A DNA stretch of 64,000 nt. Origin: Hathewaya proteolytica DSM 3090. Lineage in GTDB: Bacteria > Bacillota > Clostridia > Clostridiales > Clostridiaceae. The translations under genes and the position numbers were made by a program. The stretch covers positions 124,001 through 188,000 of the forward strand of contig NZ_FRAD01000003.1 in assembly GCF_900142225.1 (NCBI RefSeq). Reading direction: 5' to 3'. Within the stretch, counting starts at the first letter, position 1; each line of letters opens with the position of its first letter. Under the pieces are notes generated by a model. That model was not told the origin of the DNA and searched no databases. It worked only from the letters and a program-made list of their open reading frames with translations. Positions 1 through 8,876 of this stretch are shown in pieces.

Positions 1-166
1 TAGCTCTTTCTTTCTTATGGGGATTTTCTATGTTCGGAATAACCATAAGATCCATAAATTTTTTAATAAAAGTAGACTTTCCTGTCCTTACAGGACCAAC
101 TACTCCAACGTAAATATCTCCCTGAGTTCTCTCAGCAATATCTTTATATATATCAAAGTTCTCCAA
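1..166 (-). CDS. spoIVA: SpoIVA, spore coat morphogenetic ATPase (N-terminal fragment)
   Basis: Only the first 55 codons are in the window; the gene runs off the left edge. The reading is MENFDIYKDIAERT, then GPVRTGKSTFIKKFM and VIPNIENPHKKERA. This is the characteristic start of SpoIVA, with its Walker A loop GPVRTGKST. SpoIVA is an ATPase that polymerises on the outer forespore membrane and forms the basement layer of the coat. The start is TTG (positions 164-166), chosen because a GGGAGG ribosome site lies 8 nt upstream and because the known family begins with these residues. It follows the divergent-free gap after der on the same strand. Confidence 0.93.
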   Translation of the reverse strand, partial: MENFDIYKDIAERTQGDIYVGVVGPVRTGKSTFIKKFMDLMVIPNIENPHKKERA

Positions 167-248
167 TATATATACCTCCCTGTTTGCATTTATCAATATA
201 TATATATTGGAGTTAATATTTTTTTATACCACTTTGTAAAACATAAAA

Positions 249-1571
249 TTACTTTTCTTTTTTTTCTCTAAATATAAGTTTTATACCAGTTCCTTTAAAA
301 TTAAATCCTTCTCTTAATTGATTTTCTAAGTATCTTCTGTAAGAAAAGTGTGCCAACTCCCCATCATTTACAAAAAGCACAAAGGTAGGAGGTTTTATTG
401 AAACTTGCGTAACATAAAACACCTTTAATCTTCTGCCCATAACCACTGGAGGTTCTTTCATCATAATAGCTCTACTAACTACGTCATTTAGCACACCTGT
501 TTGAGCCCTAAAGCAGTAATTGTTGTAGCATTCTCTCGCTTTTTCAAGGACACGAGCTACTCTCTGCCCTGTCTTAGCAGATATAAAAAGATATTCTGCA
601 TAATTCATAAAGTTTAATTCTTGCTGCAACTGTTTTGTATATATATCCACAGTTTTATCATCTTTCTCTATTAGATCCCACTTGTTTACAACTACCACTA
701 TGGCCTTCCCTTGTTCGTGAGCAAAGCCTACTATTTTGGCATCCTGTTCCGTAAGACCTTCTTCTGCATTTATAACTAATATGCACACATCAGCCTTTTC
801 AATGGAAGCCAAACTTCTTATAACACTATATCTCTCAATTTCTTCAGTTACTTTACTTTTCTTTCTAATACCCGCAGTATCTATAAGAATGAATTTGCCA
901 AATTCACTTTCAACGTAACTATCTACTGCATCTCTAGTAGTTCCAGGAATATCACTTACAATATTTCTCTCTTCCCCAACTATTCTGTTTATAAGAGAAG
1001 ATTTTCCAACATTTGGTTTTCCAACAACAGCAATTCTAATGATGTCACTTTCCTCATTTTCATCTTCTAAATCCGAGTCAAAGTATGATACAACCTCATC
1101 TAACATATCTCCAAGTCCTAGAGCTTGATTAGCAGATATAGACACAGGATTGCCAATGCCAAGATTGTAGAATTCATATAAGTTGTCTTCTTCCTCTATC
1201 CTATCGATTTTATTTACAACTAAAACTACAGGTTTACCACTTTTTCTAAGCATTTGAGCCACTTCATTGTCTGAATCCGTCATTCCCTGCTTTCCATCCA
1301 CAATAAACATGATAACATCTGCGGTTTCAATGGCTATCTCAGCCTGTCTTCTCATTTGAGAGAAAATGATGTCCTCACTTTTAGGTTCTATACCACCGGT
1401 GTCGATAATTGTAAATTTTTTATTGAGCCACTCCGCCTCAGCGTATATTCTATCTCTAGTTACCCCTGGAGTATCCTCCACTATAGCTATTCTCTTTCCA
1501 GCTAGTTTATTAAATAACGTGGATTTACCCACATTTGGTCTTCCCACAATGGCTACTATAGGTTTTGCCAT
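249..1571 (-). CDS. der: Der (EngA), double-domain ribosome-assembly GTPase
   Basis: 440 aa, the usual length for Der. There are two consecutive Era-like GTPase domains: the first P-loop is GRPNVGKST near residue 9 with DTPG and NKID, the second is GKPNVGKSS near residue 183 with DTAG and NKWD. A C-terminal KH-like domain ends in FKGTGIKLIFR. Der binds and matures the 50S subunit and is essential in bacteria studied. The ATG start has an AAGGAGG site. It begins 2 nt after the stop of the upstream DUF512 gene, so the two are very probably co-transcribed and translationally coupled. Confidence 0.97.
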   Translation of the reverse strand: MAKPIVAIVGRPNVGKSTLFNKLAGKRIAIVEDTPGVTRDRIYAEAEWLNKKFTIIDTGGIEPKSEDIIFSQMRRQAEIAIETADVIMFIVDGKQGMTDSDNEVAQMLRKSGKPVVLVVNKIDRIEEEDNLYEFYNLGIGNPVSISANQALGLGDMLDEVVSYFDSDLEDENEESDIIRIAVVGKPNVGKSSLINRIVGEERNIVSDIPGTTRDAVDSYVESEFGKFILIDTAGIRKKSKVTEEIERYSVIRSLASIEKADVCILVINAEEGLTEQDAKIVGFAHEQGKAIVVVVNKWDLIEKDDKTVDIYTKQLQQELNFMNYAEYLFISAKTGQRVARVLEKARECYNNYCFRAQTGVLNDVVSRAIMMKEPPVVMGRRLKVFYVTQVSIKPPTFVLFVNDGELAHFSYRRYLENQLREGFNFKGTGIKLIFREKKEK

Positions 1572-1573
1572 AA

Positions 1574-2908
1574 TTATTCCTCCTTACAATGTTCATTTAT
1601 TATCTGAATTAAGTCTTCACCTGTGTAATCGCATAAAATAACTTTCCTATTCAATTGTTTTTCTAACATATCCACAGTATAGTCGTCTAGCATGACCTGT
1701 TCCTTATCATCACTTAATTCATACCCTCTTCTTATCATATTATCCGGTAAAACTACATAATCATTTACCTTTCTATTACTTAACTGTTCCACAATATCTT
1801 TACCTGTTATAAGACCAGTTACTGTAATAGTCTCTCCAAAAAAATTGTTTTTTATTTTTACAACATCAATATCAATGTTGTTATTTTCTTTCACAATAGA
1901 ATCCAGTGCATATTTTACATGGTCATAGGCCAAAGCGCCAGTTATAAAAGTAAAGCTACCCTTTCCAGACTTGCTTACATTCTTTATAGTATTATGAATA
2001 TTGTCTTGGAACATTCTCATCATGCCAATACCATCTTCTAATTGATGAAAGCTTCCATAGAACTCTTTTTCCGGTATGTTTTCCCCGGCCATAATATAAA
2101 ATTCATCAGAAAGGCGTATAAAAGGCTCACCGGTTTCTTTTATAAACTTTTCTTGAATACCTTTTATTATGTCTAACTGTTTTTTAGCCGTATCTCTATT
2201 GTAAATAGTCATTGGGAAAAGATTATCTCTAAACTTTGTAACACCTACTGGTACAGCTGCAATAGCTTCAACGTTGGGGTACATGGTGTATAAGTCATTT
2301 ACGGTTTTTAGTAGTTCCTCACCATCATTTATGCCAGGACACATAACAATTTGGCAATTCATTTTAATACCAGCCTTAGATAGCTTTTGCATGTACTCCA
2401 TAATCTTGCCTGCGAATTTGTTTTTCAACATTTTCACCCTAAGTTCTGGATTAGTTGTATGTACAGAAATATTTATAGGACTTATTTTGTATTTTATTAT
2501 CCTCTCTATATCCTTATCCTTCATATTAGTTAAAGTTAAAAAATTGCCTTGCAAAAACGACAGTCTTGAGTCATCATCTTTAAAATATAAGGTCTTTCTC
2601 ATGCCTTTTGGCATTTGATCAATAAAGCAAAATATGCACTTATTAGTACAACTTCGAGCCTCGTCCATAATACTCTTTTGGAAATCCAACCCAAGATCCT
2701 CGTCATATTCCTTTTCTATTTCAATGTCCCATACTTCACCATTGGCTTTTTCCACAGTAATCACCAAGTACTCATCAGTAACCAAATATTTATAATCAAT
2801 AATATCTTCGATTTCATTGTCGTTTATAGATAGCAAGTAGTCACCTAGCTCAATTCCAACTTCTTCAGCTATGCTACCTTGTTTTACAGTTGTAATAAGA
2901 TTTTTCAT
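1574..2908 (-). CDS. DUF512 family protein with PDZ and radical-SAM-like domains
   Basis: 444 aa. The N-terminus (about residues 1-60) looks like a PDZ domain, with GSIAEEVGIELGDYLLSIND. It is followed by a cysteine cluster CTNKCIFC (spacing CxxxCxxC, near residue 88), as in radical SAM enzymes that bind a 4Fe-4S cluster, then a TIM-barrel-like region and the DUF512 C-terminal domain. The family sits next to der in many clostridia; its substrate is not known. Start ATG with an AGGAGG site. A SigA-type promoter lies just upstream (2940-2968), so this gene probably heads a two-gene unit with der. Confidence 0.88.
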   Translation of the reverse strand: MKNLITTVKQGSIAEEVGIELGDYLLSINDNEIEDIIDYKYLVTDEYLVITVEKANGEVWDIEIEKEYDEDLGLDFQKSIMDEARSCTNKCIFCFIDQMPKGMRKTLYFKDDDSRLSFLQGNFLTLTNMKDKDIERIIKYKISPINISVHTTNPELRVKMLKNKFAGKIMEYMQKLSKAGIKMNCQIVMCPGINDGEELLKTVNDLYTMYPNVEAIAAVPVGVTKFRDNLFPMTIYNRDTAKKQLDIIKGIQEKFIKETGEPFIRLSDEFYIMAGENIPEKEFYGSFHQLEDGIGMMRMFQDNIHNTIKNVSKSGKGSFTFITGALAYDHVKYALDSIVKENNNIDIDVVKIKNNFFGETITVTGLITGKDIVEQLSNRKVNDYVVLPDNMIRRGYELSDDKEQVMLDDYTVDMLEKQLNRKVILCDYTGEDLIQIINEHCKEE

Positions 2909-2939
2909 GTTTCCTCCTAAAATATTTTCACATTATTTT

Positions 2940-2968
2940 ATAATAACGTAATTATAGTCTATAGTCAA
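2940..2968 (-). promoter_or_regulatory. SigA-type promoter before the DUF512-der unit
   Basis: On the minus strand TTGACT (2963-2968) is followed after 17 nt by TATTAT (2940-2945). Spacing is ideal and each hexamer has one mismatch to consensus. The predicted start lies about 25 nt before the DUF512 ATG. Confidence 0.6.
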
Positions 2969-3005
2969 TGATACATATACAATTCTAGAGGACAACCCTT
3001 AAAAT

Positions 3006-4736
3006 CTATAGCACATTTAAAGCCTTTTCGGGCTTTCTATTTTTATACATAGTAACAGCAAACTCGCTGCCATTTCCAATAGAACTCTTCACATCTATCT
3101 TCCCATCAAAAAGAGCTATTATATGTTTCACAATGGCAAGGCCAAGTCCAGTTCCTCCACTGTCGCGACTTCTAGCTTTGTCAACTCTGTAAAATCGCTG
3201 AAATATATACTTAAGATCCTCTTCTTCTATGCCTATACCATGATCCTTCACTGTAATTTTGAATAGAGTTTCCTCTTCTTCGCAAAAAATCTCCACATCA
3301 CTGCCTTCATTGCTGTATTTTATAGCATTATCTATTATGTTAATCATCATCTGCTTAAATTTATTTCTATCACCTTTGTACTGAAATCCTATAATGCCAT
3401 GTTTTAAAAGGCGTATGTTGGACTTATTAGCTTTTATACAAAGTAAATTTATAACCTCATCTAAAGCCTCATCTATGATGAAATTATTCTCTACCACATC
3501 CACACCGCTATCTAATTTTGACAGAGCCATGGTATCTTCAATAAGAGAGGTAAGTCTTTCAGCCTCACTATTTATTATATTTAAAAATCTCTCTCTTGTA
3601 GGCTCATCCTGGACCTGCCTTAGGGTTTCAGCAAATCCCATAATGGATGTAAGAGGGGTTTTCAATTCATGGGAAACATTGCTGACAAACTGTATTCTCA
3701 TATCTTCTAGCTTTTTAAATTCTGTTATATCTTCCAAAACAGCTACCACGCCAAGGTAGTCACCCTTATTTATTATATCCGTCCGTTTAATTTTAATGTT
3801 TCGTTTTGTAGGATAATCAATTGTAATCTCACTTTCTTCTTGGCTATGGGAGAATATATCTATTATATTTTGCTGACCCACTTCATTGTATATGCACTTG
3901 CCAAGTACCTCTGTTTCAATTCCAAATATTTCTTTAGCGCAAGAGTTGATAATTATTATCCTACCAGCCCTATCAATAGCGAGCAAACCATTTCTCATGG
4001 AGTTCAATATAGATTGTAACTTATTATTTGACTCTGTTATTTTGTTCATATTTTTCTCTATGGAGTCCGCCATGGTATTAAACTTTTCACTAAGAGAGCC
4101 TATTTCATCCTTTGATTTCAAAGTGGATCTTCTATTCATCTCACCCATGGAAAACCTAGTTGTTATGTGATCTAGATATTTTATCGGTTCAACTATGATA
4201 AAAGTCATCTTATTGCTTATCCAAAGTGCCACCATCACAATCAAAAAAATTATTATAAGAAAATAGTTTAAAACATCTTCATCCATCACATTAAAATAAG
4301 AGGAATTAATACAACTCCTAACTATGTACCCACTCTCACCATCTTTTACAGCCACACAAAGCACTTTTCCATGGTTCATAAAATTTTCCCTTATCACCGT
4401 ACCATGTCCATTTTCTGTAGCCTCTACAATTTCGTACTCACCATTTTCCAACTTAAAGTCACGGTAGTTCTCCCAGCTGTCGTAGTACAACTTCCCCTGT
4501 GCATCTAAAATTGTAATCCTTATTTCATTGTCCCTAGATATAGTCTTTAATAGTTCAATTTCCTGCTTTTGCAATGAATCCTTTATTAAATTTAATATGT
4601 ATTTATTTTTATTATTTAAGAAACTTATCATATTTTTTTCAGCCTTATACTGAAAAATCATCACTGTTAAAAACGCAAATATAGAGGTTACTATGATTAT
4701 GGAGGTAACAAAATACATCATTATTTTCCTTTTCAT
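3006..4736 (-). CDS. phoR: PhoR-type membrane sensor histidine kinase
   Basis: 576 aa from the chosen ATG. Order of parts: a transmembrane helix near residues 8-27, an extracytoplasmic region, a second helix near 157-176 (YFLIIIFLIVMVALWISNKM), HAMP, a PAS domain (about 240-340), the HisKA box FVSNVSHELKTPL with the phospho-acceptor His near 356, and a HATPase domain with NIIDNAIKYS, DHGIGIEEED and GGTGLGLAI. An upstream in-frame GTG (4745) is possible. ATG at 4736 is preferred because GAGGTG lies 6 nt before it. It follows the PhoP-type regulator by 17 nt. The PAS-HisKA layout is that of PhoR/WalK/VicK; phosphate sensing is inferred, not shown. Confidence 0.85.
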   Translation of the reverse strand: MKRKIMMYFVTSIIIVTSIFAFLTVMIFQYKAEKNMISFLNNKNKYILNLIKDSLQKQEIELLKTISRDNEIRITILDAQGKLYYDSWENYRDFKLENGEYEIVEATENGHGTVIRENFMNHGKVLCVAVKDGESGYIVRSCINSSYFNVMDEDVLNYFLIIIFLIVMVALWISNKMTFIIVEPIKYLDHITTRFSMGEMNRRSTLKSKDEIGSLSEKFNTMADSIEKNMNKITESNNKLQSILNSMRNGLLAIDRAGRIIIINSCAKEIFGIETEVLGKCIYNEVGQQNIIDIFSHSQEESEITIDYPTKRNIKIKRTDIINKGDYLGVVAVLEDITEFKKLEDMRIQFVSNVSHELKTPLTSIMGFAETLRQVQDEPTRERFLNIINSEAERLTSLIEDTMALSKLDSGVDVVENNFIIDEALDEVINLLCIKANKSNIRLLKHGIIGFQYKGDRNKFKQMMINIIDNAIKYSNEGSDVEIFCEEEETLFKITVKDHGIGIEEEDLKYIFQRFYRVDKARSRDSGGTGLGLAIVKHIIALFDGKIDVKSSIGNGSEFAVTMYKNRKPEKALNVL

Positions 4737-4753
4737 GATATCCACCTCAAAAA

Positions 4754-5485
4754 TTATTTATCTTGTATTAAGTCTTCGCAGTCATCTCCATTATAGCAGG
4801 CTGAAAATTTGTATCCTATACCCCTTACAGTGTGTATATACTTTGTATTATCTTTTTTTTCTATTTTTTTTCTAAGATTTCCTATATGCACATCAATTAT
4901 TCTAGTTTCTAGAGAAAATCCGTATTCCCAGATTTCAGATATTAGAACATCTCTTGTGACAATATGGCCCCTATTCCTCACCAATATTTCTAAAACTTTA
5001 AATTCCGTAGATGTAAGGTCTACAATTTTATCATTGACTTTTACTTCATGAGCTGAAAAATCTATTGATAGGGCACCGTATCTGCTCTTTACACCACATT
5101 TGCTGAGATTATTTCTTCTAAGCAAAGCCTTCACCCTTGCCAACATCTCTTTTACTGAAAAAGGTTTTGTTATATAATCATCAGCACCAATTTCAAGCCC
5201 TAAAAGTTTGTCGAATTCTTGACCCTTAGCAGTTAACATGATTATAGGAATGAAATACATAGTATCATCACCCCTTATTTTTTTACATACATCGTAACCA
5301 TCCATGTCAGGCAGCATTATATCCAAAAGAATAAGTTGAGGCTGAACATCCTTCACCATATCAAGTGCTTTCTTTCCATTGTCACAAGTAAAAGTATCAT
5401 ACCCATTTTGCTTAAGATTGTAAGACAACAACTCTCTAATGTTCTCTTCGTCATCAATAATCAATATTTTATCTTTTATACTCAT
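4754..5485 (-). CDS. phoP: PhoP/PhoB-type (OmpR family) response regulator
   Basis: 243 aa. The receiver domain has acidic residues IDDEE near 10-14, the phosphorylated Asp in LLDIMLPDMDG near 53, a Thr in MLTAKG and the Lys in ITKPF. The C-terminal winged helix contains LTSTEFKVLEIL and RTIDVHIGNLRKKI-like residues (RIIDVHIGNLRKKI) and ends in HTVRGIGYKF. An in-frame TTG exists at 5500. ATG at 5485 is chosen because GGGGGA stands before it, and the protein then starts MSIKDKILIIDDEE like its relatives. It lies 17 nt after pgeF and 17 nt before its kinase, so the three genes form one unit. Confidence 0.88.
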   Translation of the reverse strand: MSIKDKILIIDDEENIRELLSYNLKQNGYDTFTCDNGKKALDMVKDVQPQLILLDIMLPDMDGYDVCKKIRGDDTMYFIPIIMLTAKGQEFDKLLGLEIGADDYITKPFSVKEMLARVKALLRRNNLSKCGVKSRYGALSIDFSAHEVKVNDKIVDLTSTEFKVLEILVRNRGHIVTRDVLISEIWEYGFSLETRIIDVHIGNLRKKIEKKDNTKYIHTVRGIGYKFSACYNGDDCEDLIQDK

Positions 5486-5502
5486 AAAAATTTCCCCCAA
5501 TT

Positions 5503-6228
5503 TTATTTAATAAAGGCAAATGAAAACATTCTACCGTAACCCTTTTTATGGCGCCTATAAGAATGCAGGCTGAAATCAGTATTGCAGTATGTGCAAACAT
5601 CTACATTATATATATTGTCCTCTTTTATCCCTTGGTCTATTAAAGTTGTCTTTATATAAGCATACAGGTCTATGTAACTTTCATTTATCACCATAGAAGA
5701 ATTAAACAATGGATTTTTTTGAAATTCTTCTATAACTTCACTGCCAACCTGAAAACAACACTTATTAATGTGTGGCCCAATGAAGACTTTTGTGTACTGT
5801 GGTTTCGTTCCATATTGACTTTCCATTTTCTTAAGGGATTTCACCACAATATTTTTAGCTGTACCCTTCCAGCCACTGTGTACAGCTGCTATACAGCGGT
5901 GCTCCTCATCCATTAATATAATCGGAACACAATCCGCAGTAAACACTCCTATAATCCTATTGCTTTCATGGGTAATAAGCCCATCACCTTCATATATATT
6001 GTCATCTGCCACCATGGTGATATCTGAATGGATTTGGCTTAAATAAGACAACTTATCTTTTCCAAACCATTTTTTTAAATTGTTGAGATTTTCTATGCCA
6101 TCAGGGGTGTTCTTATTAAAACATAGTCCCCCCTTTGCCGTGGAAAAATAACCATACATATTTCCACAGTTAAATTCAATGAATTCATATCCACCTATAT
6201 TTTTTAAAGAAAAAACATTTTTGTCCAT
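5503..6228 (-). CDS. pgeF: PgeF/YfiH, multicopper-oxidase-fold purine nucleosidase-like protein
   Basis: 241 aa. Conserved YfiH/DUF152 motifs are visible: QIHSD, FTADCVPI, AAVHSGWKGT, IGPHINKCCFQV and a C-terminal HSYRR. The His and Cys residues in these motifs build the metal-dependent active site. Members have been described as laccase-like or adenosine/purine nucleoside-cleaving enzymes, and in Escherichia coli PgeF edits peptidoglycan precursors. ATG with AGGAG upstream. The gene lies between nrdR and the phoPR-like pair. Confidence 0.9.
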   Translation of the reverse strand: MDKNVFSLKNIGGYEFIEFNCGNMYGYFSTAKGGLCFNKNTPDGIENLNNLKKWFGKDKLSYLSQIHSDITMVADDNIYEGDGLITHESNRIIGVFTADCVPIILMDEEHRCIAAVHSGWKGTAKNIVVKSLKKMESQYGTKPQYTKVFIGPHINKCCFQVGSEVIEEFQKNPLFNSSMVINESYIDLYAYIKTTLIDQGIKEDNIYNVDVCTYCNTDFSLHSYRRHKKGYGRMFSFAFIK

Positions 6229-6253
6229 TCTTTATACTCCTCATACAAATTTT

Positions 6254-6285
6254 GAGCTATGCCTTATTAATATTTGACATAGCTC
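6254..6285 (-). terminator. Weak hairpin between nrdR and pgeF
   Basis: GAGCTATG (6254-6261) pairs with CATAGCTC (6278-6285) around a 16-nt loop. No clear U-run follows on the minus strand, so it may only attenuate, or may be a processing site rather than a terminator. Confidence 0.3.
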
Positions 6286-6295
6286 ATTTAGATTA

Positions 6296-6751
6296 TTACT
6301 TATTATTTCTCAACCTGTTGACTTCCTCGATAAATGTATCTACATCAGTAAATTGTCTATATACCGACGCAAACCTTACATAGCATATCTCATCTATTAC
6401 TTTTAATTTTTCCATTATGAGTTCGCCAATATGCTCTGAATTAACTTCAGTTATCATATCATTAGATAAATTTTTTTCTACTTCTTCTGCAATTTCTTCT
6501 ATTTGTTTTCGAGAAACTGGACGTTTTTCACAGGCCTTTATTATCCCACTAATTATTTTGTTTCTGTTAAAAGGTTCTCTGCTCAAGTCTCTTTTTATAA
6601 CAGAGATGGGTATAGTTTCTACATTTTCAAAAGTAGTGTACCGTTTCCCACATCTTAGGCATTCTCTTCTTCGCCTAATAGCTGAATTATCTTCCGTTGC
6701 TCTAGAATCCACGACCTTGCTTTCATTATATTTACAATACGGGCATCTCAT
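6296..6751 (-). CDS. nrdR: NrdR, ribonucleotide reductase transcriptional repressor
   Basis: 151 aa, the standard length. The N-terminal zinc ribbon has MRCPYC and CLRCGKRY (CxxC ... CxxC), followed by VIKRDLSREPFNRNKI and an ATP-cone domain that senses ATP/dATP. NrdR binds paired NrdR boxes before nrd operons. No nrd operon is in this window and I see no clear NrdR box next to the gene itself. ATG with an AGAGGTAA site. Confidence 0.96.
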   Translation of the reverse strand: MRCPYCKYNESKVVDSRATEDNSAIRRRRECLRCGKRYTTFENVETIPISVIKRDLSREPFNRNKIISGIIKACEKRPVSRKQIEEIAEEVEKNLSNDMITEVNSEHIGELIMEKLKVIDEICYVRFASVYRQFTDVDTFIEEVNRLRNNK

Positions 6752-6838
6752 GTTTAGTTACCTCTTGTTCTTATTTAAAATTTTCTTAGCTTTATATTAA
6801 CACTTAATTTAATGATTTTCCATACTTAATGCTAAATT

Positions 6839-7144
6839 TTATTCATTATTCAAGACAATATCTGTACATTTTAAACTTTCTTCATACTCTTCACAATTTA
6901 GCGACACGAGAATAACATCTATACCAATTTTATGTATTCTTTCCCATGGGATTTTAATGTACTCACCTTTTTTAAACCAAGTCTTTCTCTCTGTTGGAAT
7001 TACGATGGACTTTATCCTATAATCATCGCAGTCTACAACCATATCGCATATAAATCCAATTATTTTTCCAGTATTTATATCTACTACTTGCATATTGTTT
7101 AAATTGTTAATAAGGTATAATTCTTTTTCAAAAGTTTTCTCCAT
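6839..7144 (-). CDS. YlmC/YmxH family PRC-barrel sporulation-associated protein
   Basis: 101 aa. The sequence is typical of the YlmC/YmxH family: LYLINNLNNMQVVDINTGKIIG, then a PRC-barrel core with DYRIKSIVIP and the conserved KIPWERIHKIGIDVILV. B. subtilis YlmC/YmxH are small proteins of unclear function, and ymxH expression is tied to sporulation. Its location directly downstream of sigG is common in clostridia. ATG with an AGGAGG site 7 nt upstream. Confidence 0.88.
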   Translation of the reverse strand: MEKTFEKELYLINNLNNMQVVDINTGKIIGFICDMVVDCDDYRIKSIVIPTERKTWFKKGEYIKIPWERIHKIGIDVILVSLNCEEYEESLKCTDIVLNNE

Positions 7145-7218
7145 AAATTGCCTCCTATTTTTATTAATTAATGATGATATATAACTAACAATATGCTTTT
7201 TAGATTTGTATTATGATG

Positions 7219-7260
7219 AAAAACAACCTTCACACGGAGTTAAAACGCCACATGAAGGTT
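7219..7260 (-). terminator. Terminator after sigG
   Basis: AACCTTCA (from 7225) pairs with TGAAGGTT (to 7260), with further partial pairing inside (CGGAG against CGCC-type bases). On the minus strand it is followed by GTTTTT. It lies 10 nt after the sigG stop. Confidence 0.75.
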
Positions 7261-7270
7261 AAAATTATGT

Positions 7271-8044
7271 TTATACGTACTTTCTCATATGCTTTAAAGC
7301 AGTCTTCTCTAACCTAGAAACTTGAGCTTGAGAAATTCCAATCTCATCTGCTACTTCCATTTGAGTTTTACCATTGAAGAATCTTAAATTTAGTATGAGC
7401 TTTTCTCTATTGTTAAGTTTTTGCATAGCCTCGTTTATACATATATTCTCTACCCAGTTTTCATCAGAATTCTTACTATCACTGATTTGATCCATAACGT
7501 ATATGGCATCCCCAGTGTCGTGATATACTGGTTCAAAAAGAGACACAGTATCTTGAATTGCATCTAAAGCAAATACCACTTCTTCTTTATTTATGTTTAG
7601 CAGTTTGGCAATTTCTGTAACAGTGGGTTCCCTATTGTTCTCGGTTACAAAAGCTTCCCTTACTTGTAGAGCTTTATACGCTATGTCTCTAAGAGATCGA
7701 CTTACTCTAATTGAATTATTATCCCTTAGGTATCGTCTAATCTCGCCTATAATCATAGGAACAGCATAGGTTGAAAACTTTACATTTTGAGTAAGATCAA
7801 AATTATCAATTGACTTTATAAGGCCAATACACCCCACCTGAAAAAGATCGTCAACATTTTCCCCCCTATTGTTAAATCTTTGAATAACGCTTAATACCAA
7901 TCTAAGGTTCCCCTGAATAAACAGTTCTCTAGCCTCTTCATCACCACTTTTTAGCTTTATTAGAAGCTGTTTAATCTCTTTTTCCTTTAACATTGGAAGC
8001 TTTGCTGTATTTACACCACAGATTTCCACTTTATTATTCATCAT
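7271..8044 (-). CDS. sigG: Sigma factor G, late forespore
   Basis: 257 aa, full length. It opens with KVEICGVNTAKLPML, the signature of SigG. Region 2 contains GNLRLVLSVIQRF, DDLFQVGCIGLIKSIDNF and KFSTYAVPMIIGEIRRYLRD; region 4.2 ends in GISQAQVSRLEKTALKHMRKYV. SigG drives late forespore genes after engulfment. There are two adjacent ATGs; the first is used, and GGAG lies 7 nt before it. A SigF/G-type promoter (8080-8109) stands upstream. The gene is downstream of spoIIGA-sigE as in other clostridia and bacilli. Confidence 0.97.
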   Translation of the reverse strand: MMNNKVEICGVNTAKLPMLKEKEIKQLLIKLKSGDEEARELFIQGNLRLVLSVIQRFNNRGENVDDLFQVGCIGLIKSIDNFDLTQNVKFSTYAVPMIIGEIRRYLRDNNSIRVSRSLRDIAYKALQVREAFVTENNREPTVTEIAKLLNINKEEVVFALDAIQDTVSLFEPVYHDTGDAIYVMDQISDSKNSDENWVENICINEAMQKLNNREKLILNLRFFNGKTQMEVADEIGISQAQVSRLEKTALKHMRKYV

Positions 8045-8079
8045 AAGGTCACTCCATCCCTTCAGTATAGTTGCATTAA

Positions 8080-8109
8080 AATTTTCCCCTTATGATGACT
8101 TTTTTATAC
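8080..8109 (-). promoter_or_regulatory. SigF/SigG-type promoter of sigG
   Basis: On the minus strand GTATA (8105-8109) is separated by exactly 15 nt from GGGGAAAATT (8080-8089). The SigF consensus is GYATA, 15 nt, GGNNANANTR. All positions match except the last R. The predicted transcript would start about 30 nt before the sigG ATG. Confidence 0.75.
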
Positions 8110-8118
8110 ATTTTTTCC

Positions 8119-8826
8119 TTATATCATTTTACTTATTTCTTTTTTTAATCTTTTGATAATTCGTTTTTCTAACCTAGATATATAGGATTGCGATATTCCA
8201 AGCATGTCCGCAACTTCCTTCTGTGTCTTCTCTTCATTTCCACCAAGCCCAAATCTAAGCTCCACAATTTCCTTTTCTCTATTGCTTAATTTATCCATAG
8301 CCATGACAAGCAATTGCTTATCCACTTCATCTTCTATAATGTTGTAAACCATATCATTGTCAGTGCCAAGTATATCTGACAAAAGAAGTTCATTTCCATC
8401 CCAATCTATATTCAGAGGCTCATAAAATGATATTTCAGCTTTAACCTTGTTGTTTCTTCTTAAATACATGAGTATCTCATTTTCTATACACCTAGAAGCA
8501 TATGTAGCAAGCTTTATCATCTTACGAGGATCAAATGTATTTACTGCCTTTATAAGTCCAATAGTTCCCACAGAAATCAGATCCTCTATATTAACTCCCG
8601 TATTTTCAAATTTTCGTGCAATGTATACTACTAACCTTAAATTCCTCTCAATTAAAATGGAACGCTTTTCTTCAGCCCCATTGCAAATTTGTTCTACTAA
8701 CTCAAGCTCTTCCTCTCTACTTAGAGGTGGTGGCAGTGCGTCACTTCCCCCCACATAAAATATATTGTTTTTTACCAATTTAAGCTTTGTTATAATTTTG
8801 TTTAGCAATAACCTTATAGATATCAT
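8119..8826 (-). CDS. sigE: Pro-sigma E, early mother-cell sigma factor precursor
   Basis: 235 aa from the chosen start. The N-terminal pro-sequence is followed by IFYVGGSDALPPPLSREEE, matching the SpoIIGA cleavage region of pro-SigE. Region 2 has NLRLVVYIARKF, DLISVGTIGLIKAVNTFD and IKLATYASRCIENEILMYLR; region 4 ends in GISQSYISRLEKRIIKRLKK. An in-frame ATG at 8844 exists. ATG at 8826 is preferred because GGAGGAG lies directly before it and the protein then begins MISIRLLLNK. It follows spoIIGA, its activating protease, by 50 nt. Confidence 0.96.
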   Translation of the reverse strand: MISIRLLLNKIITKLKLVKNNIFYVGGSDALPPPLSREEELELVEQICNGAEEKRSILIERNLRLVVYIARKFENTGVNIEDLISVGTIGLIKAVNTFDPRKMIKLATYASRCIENEILMYLRRNNKVKAEISFYEPLNIDWDGNELLLSDILGTDNDMVYNIIEDEVDKQLLVMAMDKLSNREKEIVELRFGLGGNEEKTQKEVADMLGISQSYISRLEKRIIKRLKKEISKMI

Positions 8827-8876
8827 TCTTTCTCCTCCATCCATTGATATTTAATTATATGTCTACCAAATATAAG

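Noticed and set aside
163..206. TA-rich palindromic repeats before spoIVA
   Set aside because: Short alternating AT runs such as CAATATATATATATTG are expected in AT-rich DNA; no SigE promoter match was convincing.
6254..6285. Strong terminator between nrdR and pgeF
   Set aside because: Stem is present but the loop is long and there is no U-run; kept only as a weak hairpin.
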